From Saccharothrix syringae (lineage in GTDB: Bacteria > Actinomycetota > Actinomycetes > Mycobacteriales > Pseudonocardiaceae), in the NCBI RefSeq assembly GCF_009498035.1, contig NZ_CP034550.1:5394001-5458000 (forward strand): a stretch of 64,000 nt of DNA. The letters are read 5' to 3'. Of this stretch, positions 47,518 through 56,039 are shown piece by piece. The notes under the pieces were generated by a model, which saw only the letters and a list, made by a program, of their open reading frames with translations, was not told where the DNA came from and searched no databases. A program made the translations under genes and the position numbers. Numbering within the stretch: the first letter of the stretch is position 1; every line of letters begins with the position of its first letter.

Positions 47518-47559
47518 GGTCGGTTGTCGGGGGGACGCCCGTCCCCCCGACAACCGACC
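47518..47559. terminator. 20-bp perfect bidirectional terminator
   Basis: Arms 47518-47537 and 47540-47559 are exact reverse complements with a 2-nt loop. It fills the gap between the convergent hrpA and SDR stops. Confidence 0.85.
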
Positions 47560-48171
47560 TCAGACGGACACGTCGGACGGGCACGCGGACGGCACCAGCG
47601 CCCGACCGGTCACGCCGCCGTCCTCCACCGCCGCCACGTAGGCCCGCGCCACCTCCGCCACCGGCGTGCCGCCCGCCTCGCCGAGCGCGAGCAGCGTCTC
47701 GCGCACCCAGCCCGGGCTGACCACGTTGACCCGCAGCCCGCGCGGCAGCTCGGCCGCCGCGGCGCCCACGAACGCCTCCAGACCGGTGTTGGTCAGCGCC
47801 CCGAACGCGCTGCCGCGCGTCGGCCCGGGGAAGGTGCCCGAGGTCAGGGTCACCGAACCGCCGTCGGGCAGGTGGCGGACCGCCCGGCGCAGCAGCAGCA
47901 CCTGACCCAGCAGCTTGCCCCGCAACCCCCTGGTGAACTCCTCGTCCGTGCCCGCGTCCACGGGCACCAGCGCGCCACCGGCCGCGCAGCACACCACGGC
48001 GTCGATCCCCGGCACGGCCGCGAACAGCGCGTCCACGCTTTCCGGCCGCTCCAGGTCCACCCGCACCGCACCCTCGCGCGAGGCGGGCACCACCTCGTGG
48101 CCGCGGGCGTTGAGCGCGGCGGCCACCGCGGCGCCGATCGTCCCCGTCGCACCGATCACCACGACCCTCAC
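47560..48171 (-). CDS. Short-chain dehydrogenase-like protein without the Tyr/Lys pair
   Basis: 203 aa from GTG 48171. Rossmann start RVVVIGATGTIGAAVAAAL, VVCCAAGG and C-terminal RVNVVSPGWVRETL are clear SDR features. The catalytic YxxxK position reads SAFGALTNTGLEAF, with Phe and Thr in place of Tyr and Lys, so classical dehydrogenase chemistry is doubtful. Probably NAD(P)-binding. Lies 26 bp downstream of a Tat-exported protein gene, likely one operon. Confidence 0.85.
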   Translation of the reverse strand: MRVVVIGATGTIGAAVAAALNARGHEVVPASREGAVRVDLERPESVDALFAAVPGIDAVVCCAAGGALVPVDAGTDEEFTRGLRGKLLGQVLLLRRAVRHLPDGGSVTLTSGTFPGPTRGSAFGALTNTGLEAFVGAAAAELPRGLRVNVVSPGWVRETLLALGEAGGTPVAEVARAYVAAVEDGGVTGRALVPSACPSDVSV

Positions 48172-48197
48172 CGGTCGATCACCCCGCCGCGGCGAAC

Positions 48198-48863
48198 TCA
48201 AGCGGACAGGCCCTGACGGGGGTGGAAGTCCTCCAGCACCCCGTAGGAGGTCCCCGGGTCGTCCGGGGCGCCCAGCCGGATCGGCGCGGCCAGGGTGTAG
48301 ACGGCGCCACCGGACGTGGTGCCGTCCGGCTCCGCGGTCACCTCCGGCGGCGGGTACCGGGTGTGGTGGGCCGTCCACTGCCCGGGCTCGGCGGTGGCCA
48401 GCGTCGAGGCGCCGTCGCCGACGGTCAGCGCGAAGGACTGCAACCAGGTCTCCACCAGCCGCCCGTCGGCGTCCTTGGTGAGCACGCTGTCGGGGGACTG
48501 GGCCCGGCCGGGCAGCCCGAGCGCGACCGCGCCCAGGTCCGGGTGCTGCGCGGTGAGCGCGAAGTCCACGCACCGCAGGTACACGCGGTCGGTGCCGGCG
48601 ACCACCAGCCGGACGGTCCTGGTGCCGGTGAACAGCAGCGGGGTGGGCTCGCACGCCGTGGCGGGCGCGTCCACCGTCAGCGTCGCCGTGCCGACGACCC
48701 GCAGGGTCACCGTCTGGCTGCCGGCGGCCAGCAGCTGGCCCAGGCCGAGGGGGTCGGCGCCGGCGCGACCCACCGCACCGGCGGCCAGCACGGCCCCGGC
48801 ACCGACGAAGGCGCCGCGCAGCAGGGCGCGGCGGTTGAGAGAAGACGTCACGCCCGGCATCAT
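48198..48863 (-). CDS. Tat-exported hypothetical protein
   Basis: 221 aa from ATG 48863 (alternatives ATG 48860, GTG 48851). The N-terminus LNRRALLRGAFVGAGAVLAA is a twin-Arg signal. The mature part is beta-rich (QTVTLRVVGTATLTVDAPAT, RTVRLVVAGTDRVYLRCVDF, DGRLVETWLQSFALTVGDG) with two Cys. Family not recognised. The SDR gene follows closely. Confidence 0.7.
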   Translation of the reverse strand: MMPGVTSSLNRRALLRGAFVGAGAVLAAGAVGRAGADPLGLGQLLAAGSQTVTLRVVGTATLTVDAPATACEPTPLLFTGTRTVRLVVAGTDRVYLRCVDFALTAQHPDLGAVALGLPGRAQSPDSVLTKDADGRLVETWLQSFALTVGDGASTLATAEPGQWTAHHTRYPPPEVTAEPDGTTSGGAVYTLAAPIRLGAPDDPGTSYGVLEDFHPRQGLSA

Positions 48864-49061
48864 CGGGCCGCGCCGGGGCGGTGCCGGGCAGGACAGGCCC
48901 GGGGTTCACCCCGCCGAGTGGTGTGCATGATCGATCGGGTGACGAGGGGACCGCGGCCGATGCGCCACGCCACCCGGCCCGACGGTCTCCCGGGGCCGCA
49001 CGACCACCCAGCCCACGACCACCGGGCCGCACGTCGCGCCCCCCGCCCCACCGTCCCCGCC
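48864..49061. other. Intergenic
   Basis: About 200 bp, no gene or strong hairpin recognised; should contain the promoter of the Tat-exported protein gene and the 3' end of the MarR operon. Confidence 0.3.
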
Positions 49062-49589
49062 TCACCAGCCGGCCAGCTCCACCACCCGCTCTGCGACCCG
49101 CACCACGGACCGCCCGTCGGTCGGCACCCGCACGGTGTGCGCCGGCGCCTCCCGCGCCAGCCTGCCCGCCGCGGCCAGGCCGCGGGTGACGTGCGGCTCG
49201 AACTGCGAGCCGACCTCCCGCCCGGCCAGGCGCTCCCGCACGGTGGCCTCACCCGCCGTGAGCAGCACGGACGTCACCCGCACCGGTGGTCCGGCCCCCA
49301 TCGCGCGCCGGATCATCGGCTCTTCGAGCACGCTGACGGTGTTGGTGTAGATCAGGCGCGACTGCCCCAGCGCGGCGTAGTTGGCCCACACCGACGCGAG
49401 GTTGCGCTCGGTGATCGCGGTGCGGTGCGGGTCGCCCGGCGGCGCCGGGTGCACCTGGTCGAGGAAGTCGCCCTCGACGAAGCAGTGCGCCGTGCCCGCC
49501 GCCCGCAACAGCGCCGACACCTCCCAGCCGACCGACGTCTTGCCCACCCCCGCGCCACCGCCGATCAGCAGCAGCTCCCGGACGGTCAC
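49062..49589 (-). CDS. P-loop kinase-like ATPase
   Basis: 175 aa from GTG 49589, overlapping the MarR stop by 4 bp. Starts RELLLIGGGAGVGKTSVGWE, a Walker A (GGGAGVGKTS), then FVEGDFLDQVHP, and RERLAGREVGSQFEPHV of the lid region: the layout of shikimate/gluconate-kinase-like small-molecule kinases. Substrate unknown. Downstream partner of the MarR regulator. Confidence 0.8.
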   Translation of the reverse strand: MTVRELLLIGGGAGVGKTSVGWEVSALLRAAGTAHCFVEGDFLDQVHPAPPGDPHRTAITERNLASVWANYAALGQSRLIYTNTVSVLEEPMIRRAMGAGPPVRVTSVLLTAGEATVRERLAGREVGSQFEPHVTRGLAAAGRLAREAPAHTVRVPTDGRSVVRVAERVVELAGW

Positions 49590-50071
49590 TCGCAGACCTC
49601 CAGCAGCGCCCGCAGCGCGTCGGCCACCGCGGCCCTGGTGCGGTCGTCCAACGGCTCCAGCAGCCGCGCGTAGTGGGCCATGTGCTCGGCCATCATGCCG
49701 TCCACCAACTGCCGCCCCCGGTCGGTCAGCTTGATCCGCACCACCCGCCGGTCCGCGGCGTCGGGCACCCGCTCCACCAGGCCCTTGGCCACCATCCGGT
49801 CGATCCGGTTGGTGATCGCCCCCGCGGTCACCAGCGACGCCGACAGGAACGCCCCCGCGGTCATCCCGTGCGTGGAACCGGCCCGCCGCAGGGTGGTCAG
49901 CACGTCGAACTCTCCGGGCTCCAGGTCGTAGTGCGCCAGGAACTCCCGCAGCTCGCGCTCCAGCAGGCGCGCCAGGCGCATCACCCGGGCCAGCACCGCC
50001 ATCGGCGAGGTGTCCACGTCCGGGCGCTCCACCGACCACTGGGCCAGCACCAAATCGACCGCATCGGCCAT
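49586..50071 (-). CDS. MarR-family transcriptional regulator
   Basis: 161 aa from ATG 50071 with GGAGGAG upstream (a GTG about 27 codons further out is possible). Winged helix: LEPGEFDVLTTLRRAGSTHG, SASLVTAGAITNRIDRMVAK, wing DAADRRVVRIKLTDRGRQLV. Typical MarR dimer protein. Operon with the P-loop kinase; divergent from the second SARP across 330 bp. Confidence 0.93.
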   Translation of the reverse strand: MADAVDLVLAQWSVERPDVDTSPMAVLARVMRLARLLERELREFLAHYDLEPGEFDVLTTLRRAGSTHGMTAGAFLSASLVTAGAITNRIDRMVAKGLVERVPDAADRRVVRIKLTDRGRQLVDGMMAEHMAHYARLLEPLDDRTRAAVADALRALLEVCE

Positions 50072-50401
50072 CAACTCCTCCAGGAGTGTCGACGCTCGGG
50101 GAAAGTGATCGGCGCTCACCGGGGCTTCGACGCCGAGCGGGCTCGGCACCGGGTTGAACGGCACGAGCCGCACCGGGCGCCATCCGCCCGGTGCCGCGTT
50201 GAGAACTGCGGTCCCCCTCCGATCCGCACCAGCCCACCGTAAGCGCGTGATCCACTCGCGCACCCTGTTTGTGGGCAAATCAGGCGCGTCGGCGGACACG
50301 GGACTGGTCTGGTCGGCGGCCCTGACCGGTGAAGACTGTGAACGGGGCCGGCGGGTCGCCGGGCGCGGGCGTCGGTCAGGATGGCCCGGAGGAGGTGCGG
50401 C
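50072..50401. promoter_or_regulatory. Divergent regulatory region, MarR / SARP 2
   Basis: 330 bp without a gene. CCCTGTTTG (50264-50271 core) and CAAATCAGG (to 50284) form an imperfect inverted repeat in an AT-richer patch, a candidate MarR operator that could link MarR to the SARP promoter. Confidence 0.4.
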
Positions 50402-53143
50402 GTGGAGGTACGCCTGCTGGGTGAGGTGGTCGTGCTGGCGGGTGGTCGACCGGTGGACCTGGGGCCGGCCAGGCAGCGGTGCGTGTGGGCGGCGCTGGCG
50501 CTGGACGCCAACCGCGTGGTGCCGGTCGAGCGCCTGGTGGAGCGGGTCTGGGACGAACCGCCGCTGCGCGCCAGGGCGGTGCTGACCAGCTACGTCTCCC
50601 GGCTGCGGCAGGCGCTGGCCGGGCACGACGGCGCGGTGGGCCTGGTCCGCCGCTCCGGCGGCTACCTGCTGGAGGCCGACGAGTCCGTGATCGACCTGCA
50701 CCGGTTCCGCGCCCTGGCCGCCCGCACCGGTGACGTCGACGCGCTGACCGGGGCGCTGGCGCTGTGGCGCGGCGAACCGCTGGCCGGCCTGTCCGGGCCG
50801 TGGGTCGAGGCCGAGCGCGACCGGCTGCGCCAGGAGCGGCTGGCCGCCGAGCACGACCTGGTCGACGCCAGGCTCGCCGCGGGCCAGGGCGCGGAGCTGG
50901 TCGCGGAGCTGGCCGCGCGGGCCGCCGAGCACCCCCTGGACGAGCGGGTCGCCGGGCAGTACCTGCTGGCCCTGCACCGCGCCGGGCGCACCGCCGACGC
51001 CCTGGCCCACTACCGGCTGGTCGAGCGGCGGCTGGCGCGGGACCTGGGCACCGACCCCGGCCCGGCCCTGCGCGAGCTGCACCGCCGCCTCCGGGACACC
51101 GACCCGGACCCCGACCCCGACACCGCCCCGCCCGTCGCGACCGGCCCCGTGCCCCGGCAGCTGCCCGCCGCACCACCCCACTTCACCGGCCGCGACGCCG
51201 AACTGACCGCCCTGACCGCCGCCGCCGAACGGGGCGGCGCGGTCGTCATCTCCGCCATCACCGGCGCCGGCGGCATCGGCAAGACCTGGCTCGCCCTGCA
51301 CTGGGCCCACCGCAACCTCCACCGCTTCCCCGACGGCCAGCTCTTCGTCGACCTGCGCGGCTTCAGCCCCGACAGCGAACCGATGGACCCCGCCGTGGCC
51401 GTGCGCGGCTTCCTCGACGCGCTCGGCGTGCCCCCGGGCCGCCAACCCGCCGACCCCTCGGCCCAGACCGCCCTGTTCCACGAGCTGGCCGCCGGCAAGC
51501 GCATGCTGCTGGTGCTCGACAACGCCGCCGGTGCCGCCCAGGCCGCGCCGCTGCTGCCCGGCGGCTCGACGTGCACCGTGCTGGTCACCAGCCGCAGCCG
51601 CACGGCCGCCGCCGTCGCCGGCCGGGAGCTGGCCCTGGGCGTGCTCGACGACACCGAGGCCCGCGACCTGCTCACCGCCAAGCTCGGCGCCGGCCGCACC
51701 GCCGCCGAACCCGCGGCCGTGACCGAGCTGATCCGGCTGTGCGGCGGGTTCCCGCTGGCCCTGGGCATCGTCGCCGGCCACGCCCACACCCGCCCCCACC
51801 TGCCGCTGTCGGTCGTCGCCGCCGACCTGCGCGACCTGGGCCTGGCCGCGCTGGAGGACAGCGACCCCACCGCCAGCCTGCCCGCGGTGCTGTCGTGGTC
51901 CCTGCGCGCGCTGACCCCCGACCAGCGCCGCGCCTACGCCCTGCTGGGCACCGCGCCCGGCCCGGACATCGGCCTCCCGGCCGCGGCGAGCCTCGTCGGC
52001 CTGCCCCGCGACGAGGCCGCGGCCGTGCTGGCCGCGCTGGAGCACGCCTCGCTGCTCACCCGCGACGGCCACGACCGCCACCGCATGCACGACCTGATCC
52101 GCGCCCACGCCGCCGACACCGCCCACGACCTGCCCGAACCCGAGCGGGACGCGGCGCTGCGGCGGCTGCTCGACTTCTACCTGCACACCGCCGACGCCGC
52201 CGACCGGGCCGTCTACCCGTCCCGGGGAACGCTCGCCCTCGACCCGCCCGCGCCCGGCGTCCACCCGCACCCCGACTTCGACCCCGCCACCGCCATGGCC
52301 TGGTTCGACGCCGAGCACCCCAACCTGCTGGCCGCCCACCACCACGCCGCCGCCCGGGGCCGCCACCGCACCACCTGGGACCTGGCCCGCAGCCTGCACA
52401 GCTACCACCAGCGCCGCGGCCACCTGCACGACCGGATCACCGTGTGGCGGGCCGCGCTGGCCGCCGCGGCCCACCTGCCCGACCCCGGCGCCCTCATCCA
52501 GGCCCACCGGCTGCTCGGCACCGCCCAGGCGCTGCTGGGGCGGCACGAGGAGGCGTTCGAGCACATGCACCGGGCGCTCGCCCTGGCCGAGGAGCACCGG
52601 GACCCCACCCACCAGGCGCACACCCACCGGATGCTCGCGCTGGCCTGGGAGCGGCAGGGCGACGACCGCAGGGCGCTGGAGCACATCACCCGGTCCCTGC
52701 ACCTGCACCGCGCGCTGGGCCAGCCGGTGCTGGAGGCCGACGCGCTCAACGCCGTGGGCTGGTACCACGCGCGGCTGGGCGACTACGACACCGCCCGCGA
52801 GCACTGCCTGGCCGCGCTGGCCCTGCAACGGGACCAGGCCGACGACGGCGCCGTGGCCAACACCCTGGACAGCCTCGGCTACATCGACCACCGCACCGGG
52901 CGCCACGCCGAGGCCGTCGAGCACTACCGGCAGGCCCTCGACCGCTACCGGGAGCTGGGCATCACCTACGAGTACACCGACACCCTCGACCGCCTCGGCC
53001 ACCCCCACGCCGCCCTCGGGCAGCGCGACCGGGCCCGCGAGGTGTGGCGCGAAGCGCTCCGGCTCTACCGGCACCAGGACCGCGACACCGACGCCGACCG
53101 CGTGCGGCGGCAGCTCGACGAGCTCGACGGCCGGCCGGGGTGA
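50402..53143 (+). CDS. SARP/AfsR-family regulator with NB-ARC and TPR domains, copy 2
   Basis: 913 aa from GTG 50402, chosen for the GGAGGAGG 7 nt upstream over the ATG at 50381, which would place the SD inside the gene. Same order as the SARP at 4233: winged helix (MEVRLLGEVVVLAGGRPVDL), BTAD, P-loop GAGGIGKTW at ~287-296, Walker B MLLVLDNA, TPRs from ~680. The two are very similar in the ATPase (RFPDGQLFVDLRGFSPDS in both) and TPR regions, so they are recent paralogues. Followed by a small secreted Cys protein on the same strand. Confidence 0.92.
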   Translation: MEVRLLGEVVVLAGGRPVDLGPARQRCVWAALALDANRVVPVERLVERVWDEPPLRARAVLTSYVSRLRQALAGHDGAVGLVRRSGGYLLEADESVIDLHRFRALAARTGDVDALTGALALWRGEPLAGLSGPWVEAERDRLRQERLAAEHDLVDARLAAGQGAELVAELAARAAEHPLDERVAGQYLLALHRAGRTADALAHYRLVERRLARDLGTDPGPALRELHRRLRDTDPDPDPDTAPPVATGPVPRQLPAAPPHFTGRDAELTALTAAAERGGAVVISAITGAGGIGKTWLALHWAHRNLHRFPDGQLFVDLRGFSPDSEPMDPAVAVRGFLDALGVPPGRQPADPSAQTALFHELAAGKRMLLVLDNAAGAAQAAPLLPGGSTCTVLVTSRSRTAAAVAGRELALGVLDDTEARDLLTAKLGAGRTAAEPAAVTELIRLCGGFPLALGIVAGHAHTRPHLPLSVVAADLRDLGLAALEDSDPTASLPAVLSWSLRALTPDQRRAYALLGTAPGPDIGLPAAASLVGLPRDEAAAVLAALEHASLLTRDGHDRHRMHDLIRAHAADTAHDLPEPERDAALRRLLDFYLHTADAADRAVYPSRGTLALDPPAPGVHPHPDFDPATAMAWFDAEHPNLLAAHHHAAARGRHRTTWDLARSLHSYHQRRGHLHDRITVWRAALAAAAHLPDPGALIQAHRLLGTAQALLGRHEEAFEHMHRALALAEEHRDPTHQAHTHRMLALAWERQGDDRRALEHITRSLHLHRALGQPVLEADALNAVGWYHARLGDYDTAREHCLAALALQRDQADDGAVANTLDSLGYIDHRTGRHAEAVEHYRQALDRYRELGITYEYTDTLDRLGHPHAALGQRDRAREVWREALRLYRHQDRDTDADRVRRQLDELDGRPG

Positions 53144-53261
53144 GGCCCGGCCGCGCCGGGCCGCACCGCGCGCGGACGCCGGGACCGCTCCCCGGTGCCC
53201 GGCCCTACCTTCGGCGCGACCGGCACCAGCCGTGCCGGGACGAGCGAGGAGGGAGTTCGCC

Positions 53262-53621
53262 ATGGAGAAGTTGTCGAAGCTCGCCGTGAGCGGGGCCGTG
53301 TGCGCCGCGTTCCTCGGCTTCGGCGCCGTGACGGCGGCGCAGGCCACCGCCGCCGGTTCCCCGGCGGCGGCACGGGCGACGGTCCGGCAGGTTCCGGGCT
53401 GGGAGGTCTACTACGAGGACTGGTTCTACTCGGCGGCCAGCTGCGAGGCGCGCGGCAACGCCATCGTCAACCCCGGGAGTTCCCAGCACATCCCCGGCGC
53501 CCTCGACTACGACTGCTGGCTGGGCTCGGGCGACGCGCGGTGGTCGATGAGCATCCTCTGGTGCGACTGCCGGGCGGACGGGGGCGACGCGCGGTGGTCG
53601 ACGGGCGCCCGCCGGAGCTGA
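53262..53621 (+). CDS. Small secreted two-Cys protein (SARP-linked), copy 2
   Basis: 119 aa from ATG 53262, with AGGAGGGAG upstream. Sec signal ~1-31 (MEKLSKLAVSGAVCAAFLGF...). The mature part has SCEARGNAIVNPG...PGALDYDCWLGS...WSMSILW, matching the tail pattern of the protein at 3641-3997. Unlike copy 1, it continues ~20 residues past the LW end with two extra Cys (CDC) and a repeat of GDARWS caused by a 20-bp direct repeat. It lies 118 bp downstream of SARP copy 2. Function unknown. Confidence 0.75.
   Translation: MEKLSKLAVSGAVCAAFLGFGAVTAAQATAAGSPAAARATVRQVPGWEVYYEDWFYSAASCEARGNAIVNPGSSQHIPGALDYDCWLGSGDARWSMSILWCDCRADGGDARWSTGARRS
53528..53601 (+). repeat. 20-bp direct repeat within the small secreted protein gene
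   Basis: The 20 bp at 53528-53547 (starting GGGCGACGCGCGG) recur exactly at 53582-53601, 54 bp apart and in the same reading frame. The result is GDARWS twice in the protein and a C-terminal extension absent from copy 1. Confidence 0.85.
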
Positions 53622-53653
53622 CGCGGCAGTCGCCTCGTGAGGCGGTCCGCGTC

Positions 53654-53700
53654 CGCCGGGTCGTCCCCGCCACCGGCCCGGTGGCGGGGACGACCCGGCG
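53654..53700. terminator. 21-bp perfect bidirectional terminator
   Basis: Arms 53654-53674 and 53680-53700 are exact complements with a 5-nt loop. It separates the secreted protein gene (ends 53621) from the convergent MFS gene (ends 53701). Confidence 0.85.
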
Positions 53701-55206
53701 TCAGGTGGCGAACGGCGAGGAGGCACCCTCGCCGCGGGTGGTGCCGCGGCGCCTGGCCGACAGCGGCAGGGCGACGTCCTCCAGGGACTTGCCCTCCGCG
53801 TCCACGGCGAGCGCGCGGGCCACCAGCCCGCCGGCGATCATGACGGCCGCGCCGAGCAGGTAGCCCAGGAACAGGCGGACCGGGTGCTCGCCGGTGCCGA
53901 TGAGGGCGCCGTAGACGACCGGGCCCAGCGCGCCGAAGCACTGGGCGATGGCGAAGAACACCGCGATCGCCTTGGCCCGCACCTCCAGGGGGAAGATCTC
54001 GCTGACCGTCAGGTAGGCCGCGCTGGCGCCCGCCGAGGCGAAGAAGAAGATGACGCACCAGGCGATGGTCTGGGTGATCGCGTTGAGCGCGCCCACGTAG
54101 AACAGCACGGCGGTCACCGCGAGCAGGACGCCGGAGATGACGTAGGTGCCGGTGAGCATCTTGCGGCGGCCCAGGGTGTCGAACAGGTGGCCGATGGCGA
54201 ACGGGCCGACCAGGTTGCCCACCGCGAACGCGATCAGGTAGATCGGCGTGGTGCCCGAGGGGACGCCGTAGAACTTGCCGAGCACCAGGGTGTAGGTGAA
54301 GAAGATCGCGTTGTAGAGGAACGACTGGGCGATCATCAGCGACGCGCCCAGCACCGCCCGCGACGGGTACTCGCGGAACAGCACGCGGGTCAGCGCGGCG
54401 TAGCCGATCCGCTCGGCCGGGGTGACCTCGATGGCCTTGTCCCGGTCGACCGGGGGCAGCGCGACGCCGGAGCGCTCGACCTCGCGCTCGATCCCGCTGA
54501 TCGACTCCTCGGCGTCGCGCTCCCGGCCGTGCATGATCTGCCACCGCGGGCTCTCCGGCAGGTGGCGGCGCACCAGCAGGATCACCAGGCCCAGCACCGG
54601 GCCGATCAGGAAGCCCAGCCGCCAGCCCAGCGACAGGTCGGTCTTGTTGAGCAGGATGAACGTGCCGAGCGTGCCCAGCACGGCGCCCGCCCAGTAGGTG
54701 CCGTTGACCGCGATGTCCACGCGGCCCCGGTAGCGGGCCGGGATCAGCTCGTCGATCGCGGAGTTGATGGCCGCGTACTCGCCGCCGATGCCCATGCCGG
54801 CGATGAACCGGGTGAGGTAGAGGAACGCCACCCAGCCCGGGCCGTTGCCCAGCGTGAACGCGGTCAGGCCGCTGCCGACCAGGTACACCACCAGGGTGAT
54901 CATGAACAGGTTGCGGCGCCCCAGCCGGTCGGACAGGTTGCCGAAGAACAGCGCGCCGACCACCTCGCCCGCCAGGTAGACGGTGGCCAGCAGGCCGACC
55001 GCGGTGGAGGACATGTGCAGCGTCTCGGGGCTGGTGAGGGTGTCGGCGACCGCGCTGGCCACCGTGATCTCCAGGCCGTCGAGGATCCAGGCCACGCCCA
55101 GCGCGACGACCATCCGGGTGTGGAACCGCGACCACGGCAGCCGGTCGATGCGGGCGGGGATCAGGGTCCGCATCCCGGAGGACGTCGTACCGGGTGTCGT
55201 CGCCAT
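53701..55206 (-). CDS. MFS transporter, sugar (and other) transporter type
   Basis: 501 aa from ATG 55206 (GAGGAGG upstream). Twelve helices with FFGNLSDRLGRRNLFM (loop 2-3), RFIAGMGIGGEYAAINSAID ELIPARYRGR (helix 4-5), PESPRW and GHLFDTLGRRKML (loop 8-9), and SEIFPLEVRAKA. Closest to the metabolite:H+ symporters of the sugar-porter type. Substrate unknown. It lies 142 bp downstream of a TetR gene of the same orientation, in a gap unusually rich in A/T that should hold its own promoter. Confidence 0.93.
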   Translation of the reverse strand: MATTPGTTSSGMRTLIPARIDRLPWSRFHTRMVVALGVAWILDGLEITVASAVADTLTSPETLHMSSTAVGLLATVYLAGEVVGALFFGNLSDRLGRRNLFMITLVVYLVGSGLTAFTLGNGPGWVAFLYLTRFIAGMGIGGEYAAINSAIDELIPARYRGRVDIAVNGTYWAGAVLGTLGTFILLNKTDLSLGWRLGFLIGPVLGLVILLVRRHLPESPRWQIMHGRERDAEESISGIEREVERSGVALPPVDRDKAIEVTPAERIGYAALTRVLFREYPSRAVLGASLMIAQSFLYNAIFFTYTLVLGKFYGVPSGTTPIYLIAFAVGNLVGPFAIGHLFDTLGRRKMLTGTYVISGVLLAVTAVLFYVGALNAITQTIAWCVIFFFASAGASAAYLTVSEIFPLEVRAKAIAVFFAIAQCFGALGPVVYGALIGTGEHPVRLFLGYLLGAAVMIAGGLVARALAVDAEGKSLEDVALPLSARRRGTTRGEGASSPFAT

Positions 55207-55348
55207 GACAACCTCCTCGGAAGCGTGGTGCGCCCGAATTACCCTGCGCGAATCACGCGAAAACCGGAGTTGCCGAAGCCGGATTCATTTGTTGTGTGCC
55301 TTTTTAGATATTTGTCCGGATTTTCCGGCCGAGGCCGGGGCGTGCCGG

Positions 55349-55963
55349 TCACCGCACGGTCACCGTCACGCTGCCCGGTGCGGCGGCGAGCGCGGCGCGG
55401 ACGCGGCGGGCCAGCGCGTCCCGGTCGGGCCGGGCCGACCCGGCCCAGTCCTCCAGGGCGCAGTTGAACGCCGCCACCAGCACCTGCAGCGCGAGGCGGG
55501 GCCGCAGGTCGTCGGCGGCGAAACCGAAGCGCTCCCGGAGCACGTCCACCGAGGCGCGGATGGTGCGGTCGCAGAAGTCCAGCCCGTGCGCGTTCATCGA
55601 CGGGGTCGAGGCGGCCAGCCGGCGGGTGCGCGCCACGCGGTCCGCCCACCCGTCGGCGGGCATCCGGGCCAGCGCGGCGAGCAGGGCGTCGCGCAGCAGG
55701 TCCAGCAGGGTGCCGCCGTCGGCGGGCGTGGTCGGCAGCTCCGCGAGCACCGCGCGCCACAGGTCGTGGACGGGCGCCAGGGCGACGTCCTCCTTGCCCG
55801 TGAAGTAGCGGAAGAACGTCCGCTTGGACACCTCGACCTCGGCGCACAGCTCGTCGAGCGTGACGCCGTCGAAGCCGTGCTCGGTGAACCGGATCAGCGC
55901 GGTGTCGACCAGCGCCTGGCGGGTGCGCAGCTTCTTGCGCTCGCGCAGCGGCAGTTGATCCAC
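55349..55963 (-). CDS. TetR/AcrR-family regulator
   Basis: 204 aa from GTG 55963. HTH at ~10-60: [50 protein letters not shown]. The C-terminal domain ([20 protein letters not shown]) is of the MftR-like type. Divergent from the MDR oxidoreductase gene with a perfect 17-bp palindrome in between, so it most likely represses that gene and itself; the MFS gene downstream may be a further target. Confidence 0.92.
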   Translation of the reverse strand: MDQLPLRERKKLRTRQALVDTALIRFTEHGFDGVTLDELCAEVEVSKRTFFRYFTGKEDVALAPVHDLWRAVLAELPTTPADGGTLLDLLRDALLAALARMPADGWADRVARTRRLAASTPSMNAHGLDFCDRTIRASVDVLRERFGFAADDLRPRLALQVLVAAFNCALEDWAGSARPDRDALARRVRAALAAAPGSVTVTVR

Positions 55964-56006
55964 ATCACGAAAGTCTACCCGGTACACAATCGCCTCTCCT
56001 AGGCTT

Positions 56007-56023
56007 GTGCCACTCAGTGGCAC
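56007..56023. promoter_or_regulatory. TetR operator, perfect 17-bp palindrome
   Basis: GTGCCACT-C-AGTGGCAC lies 17 nt before the SD-linked start of the oxidoreductase and 44 nt from the TetR start. It is ideally placed to block the oxidoreductase promoter. Confidence 0.75.
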
Positions 56024-56039
56024 CACTTGGGAGGTCCCC

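Noticed and set aside
43210..47553. 1447-codon minus-strand frame opposite hrpA
   Set aside because: Composition is Gly/Val/Gln/Asp-rich without domains; it mirrors the codon bias of hrpA on the other strand.
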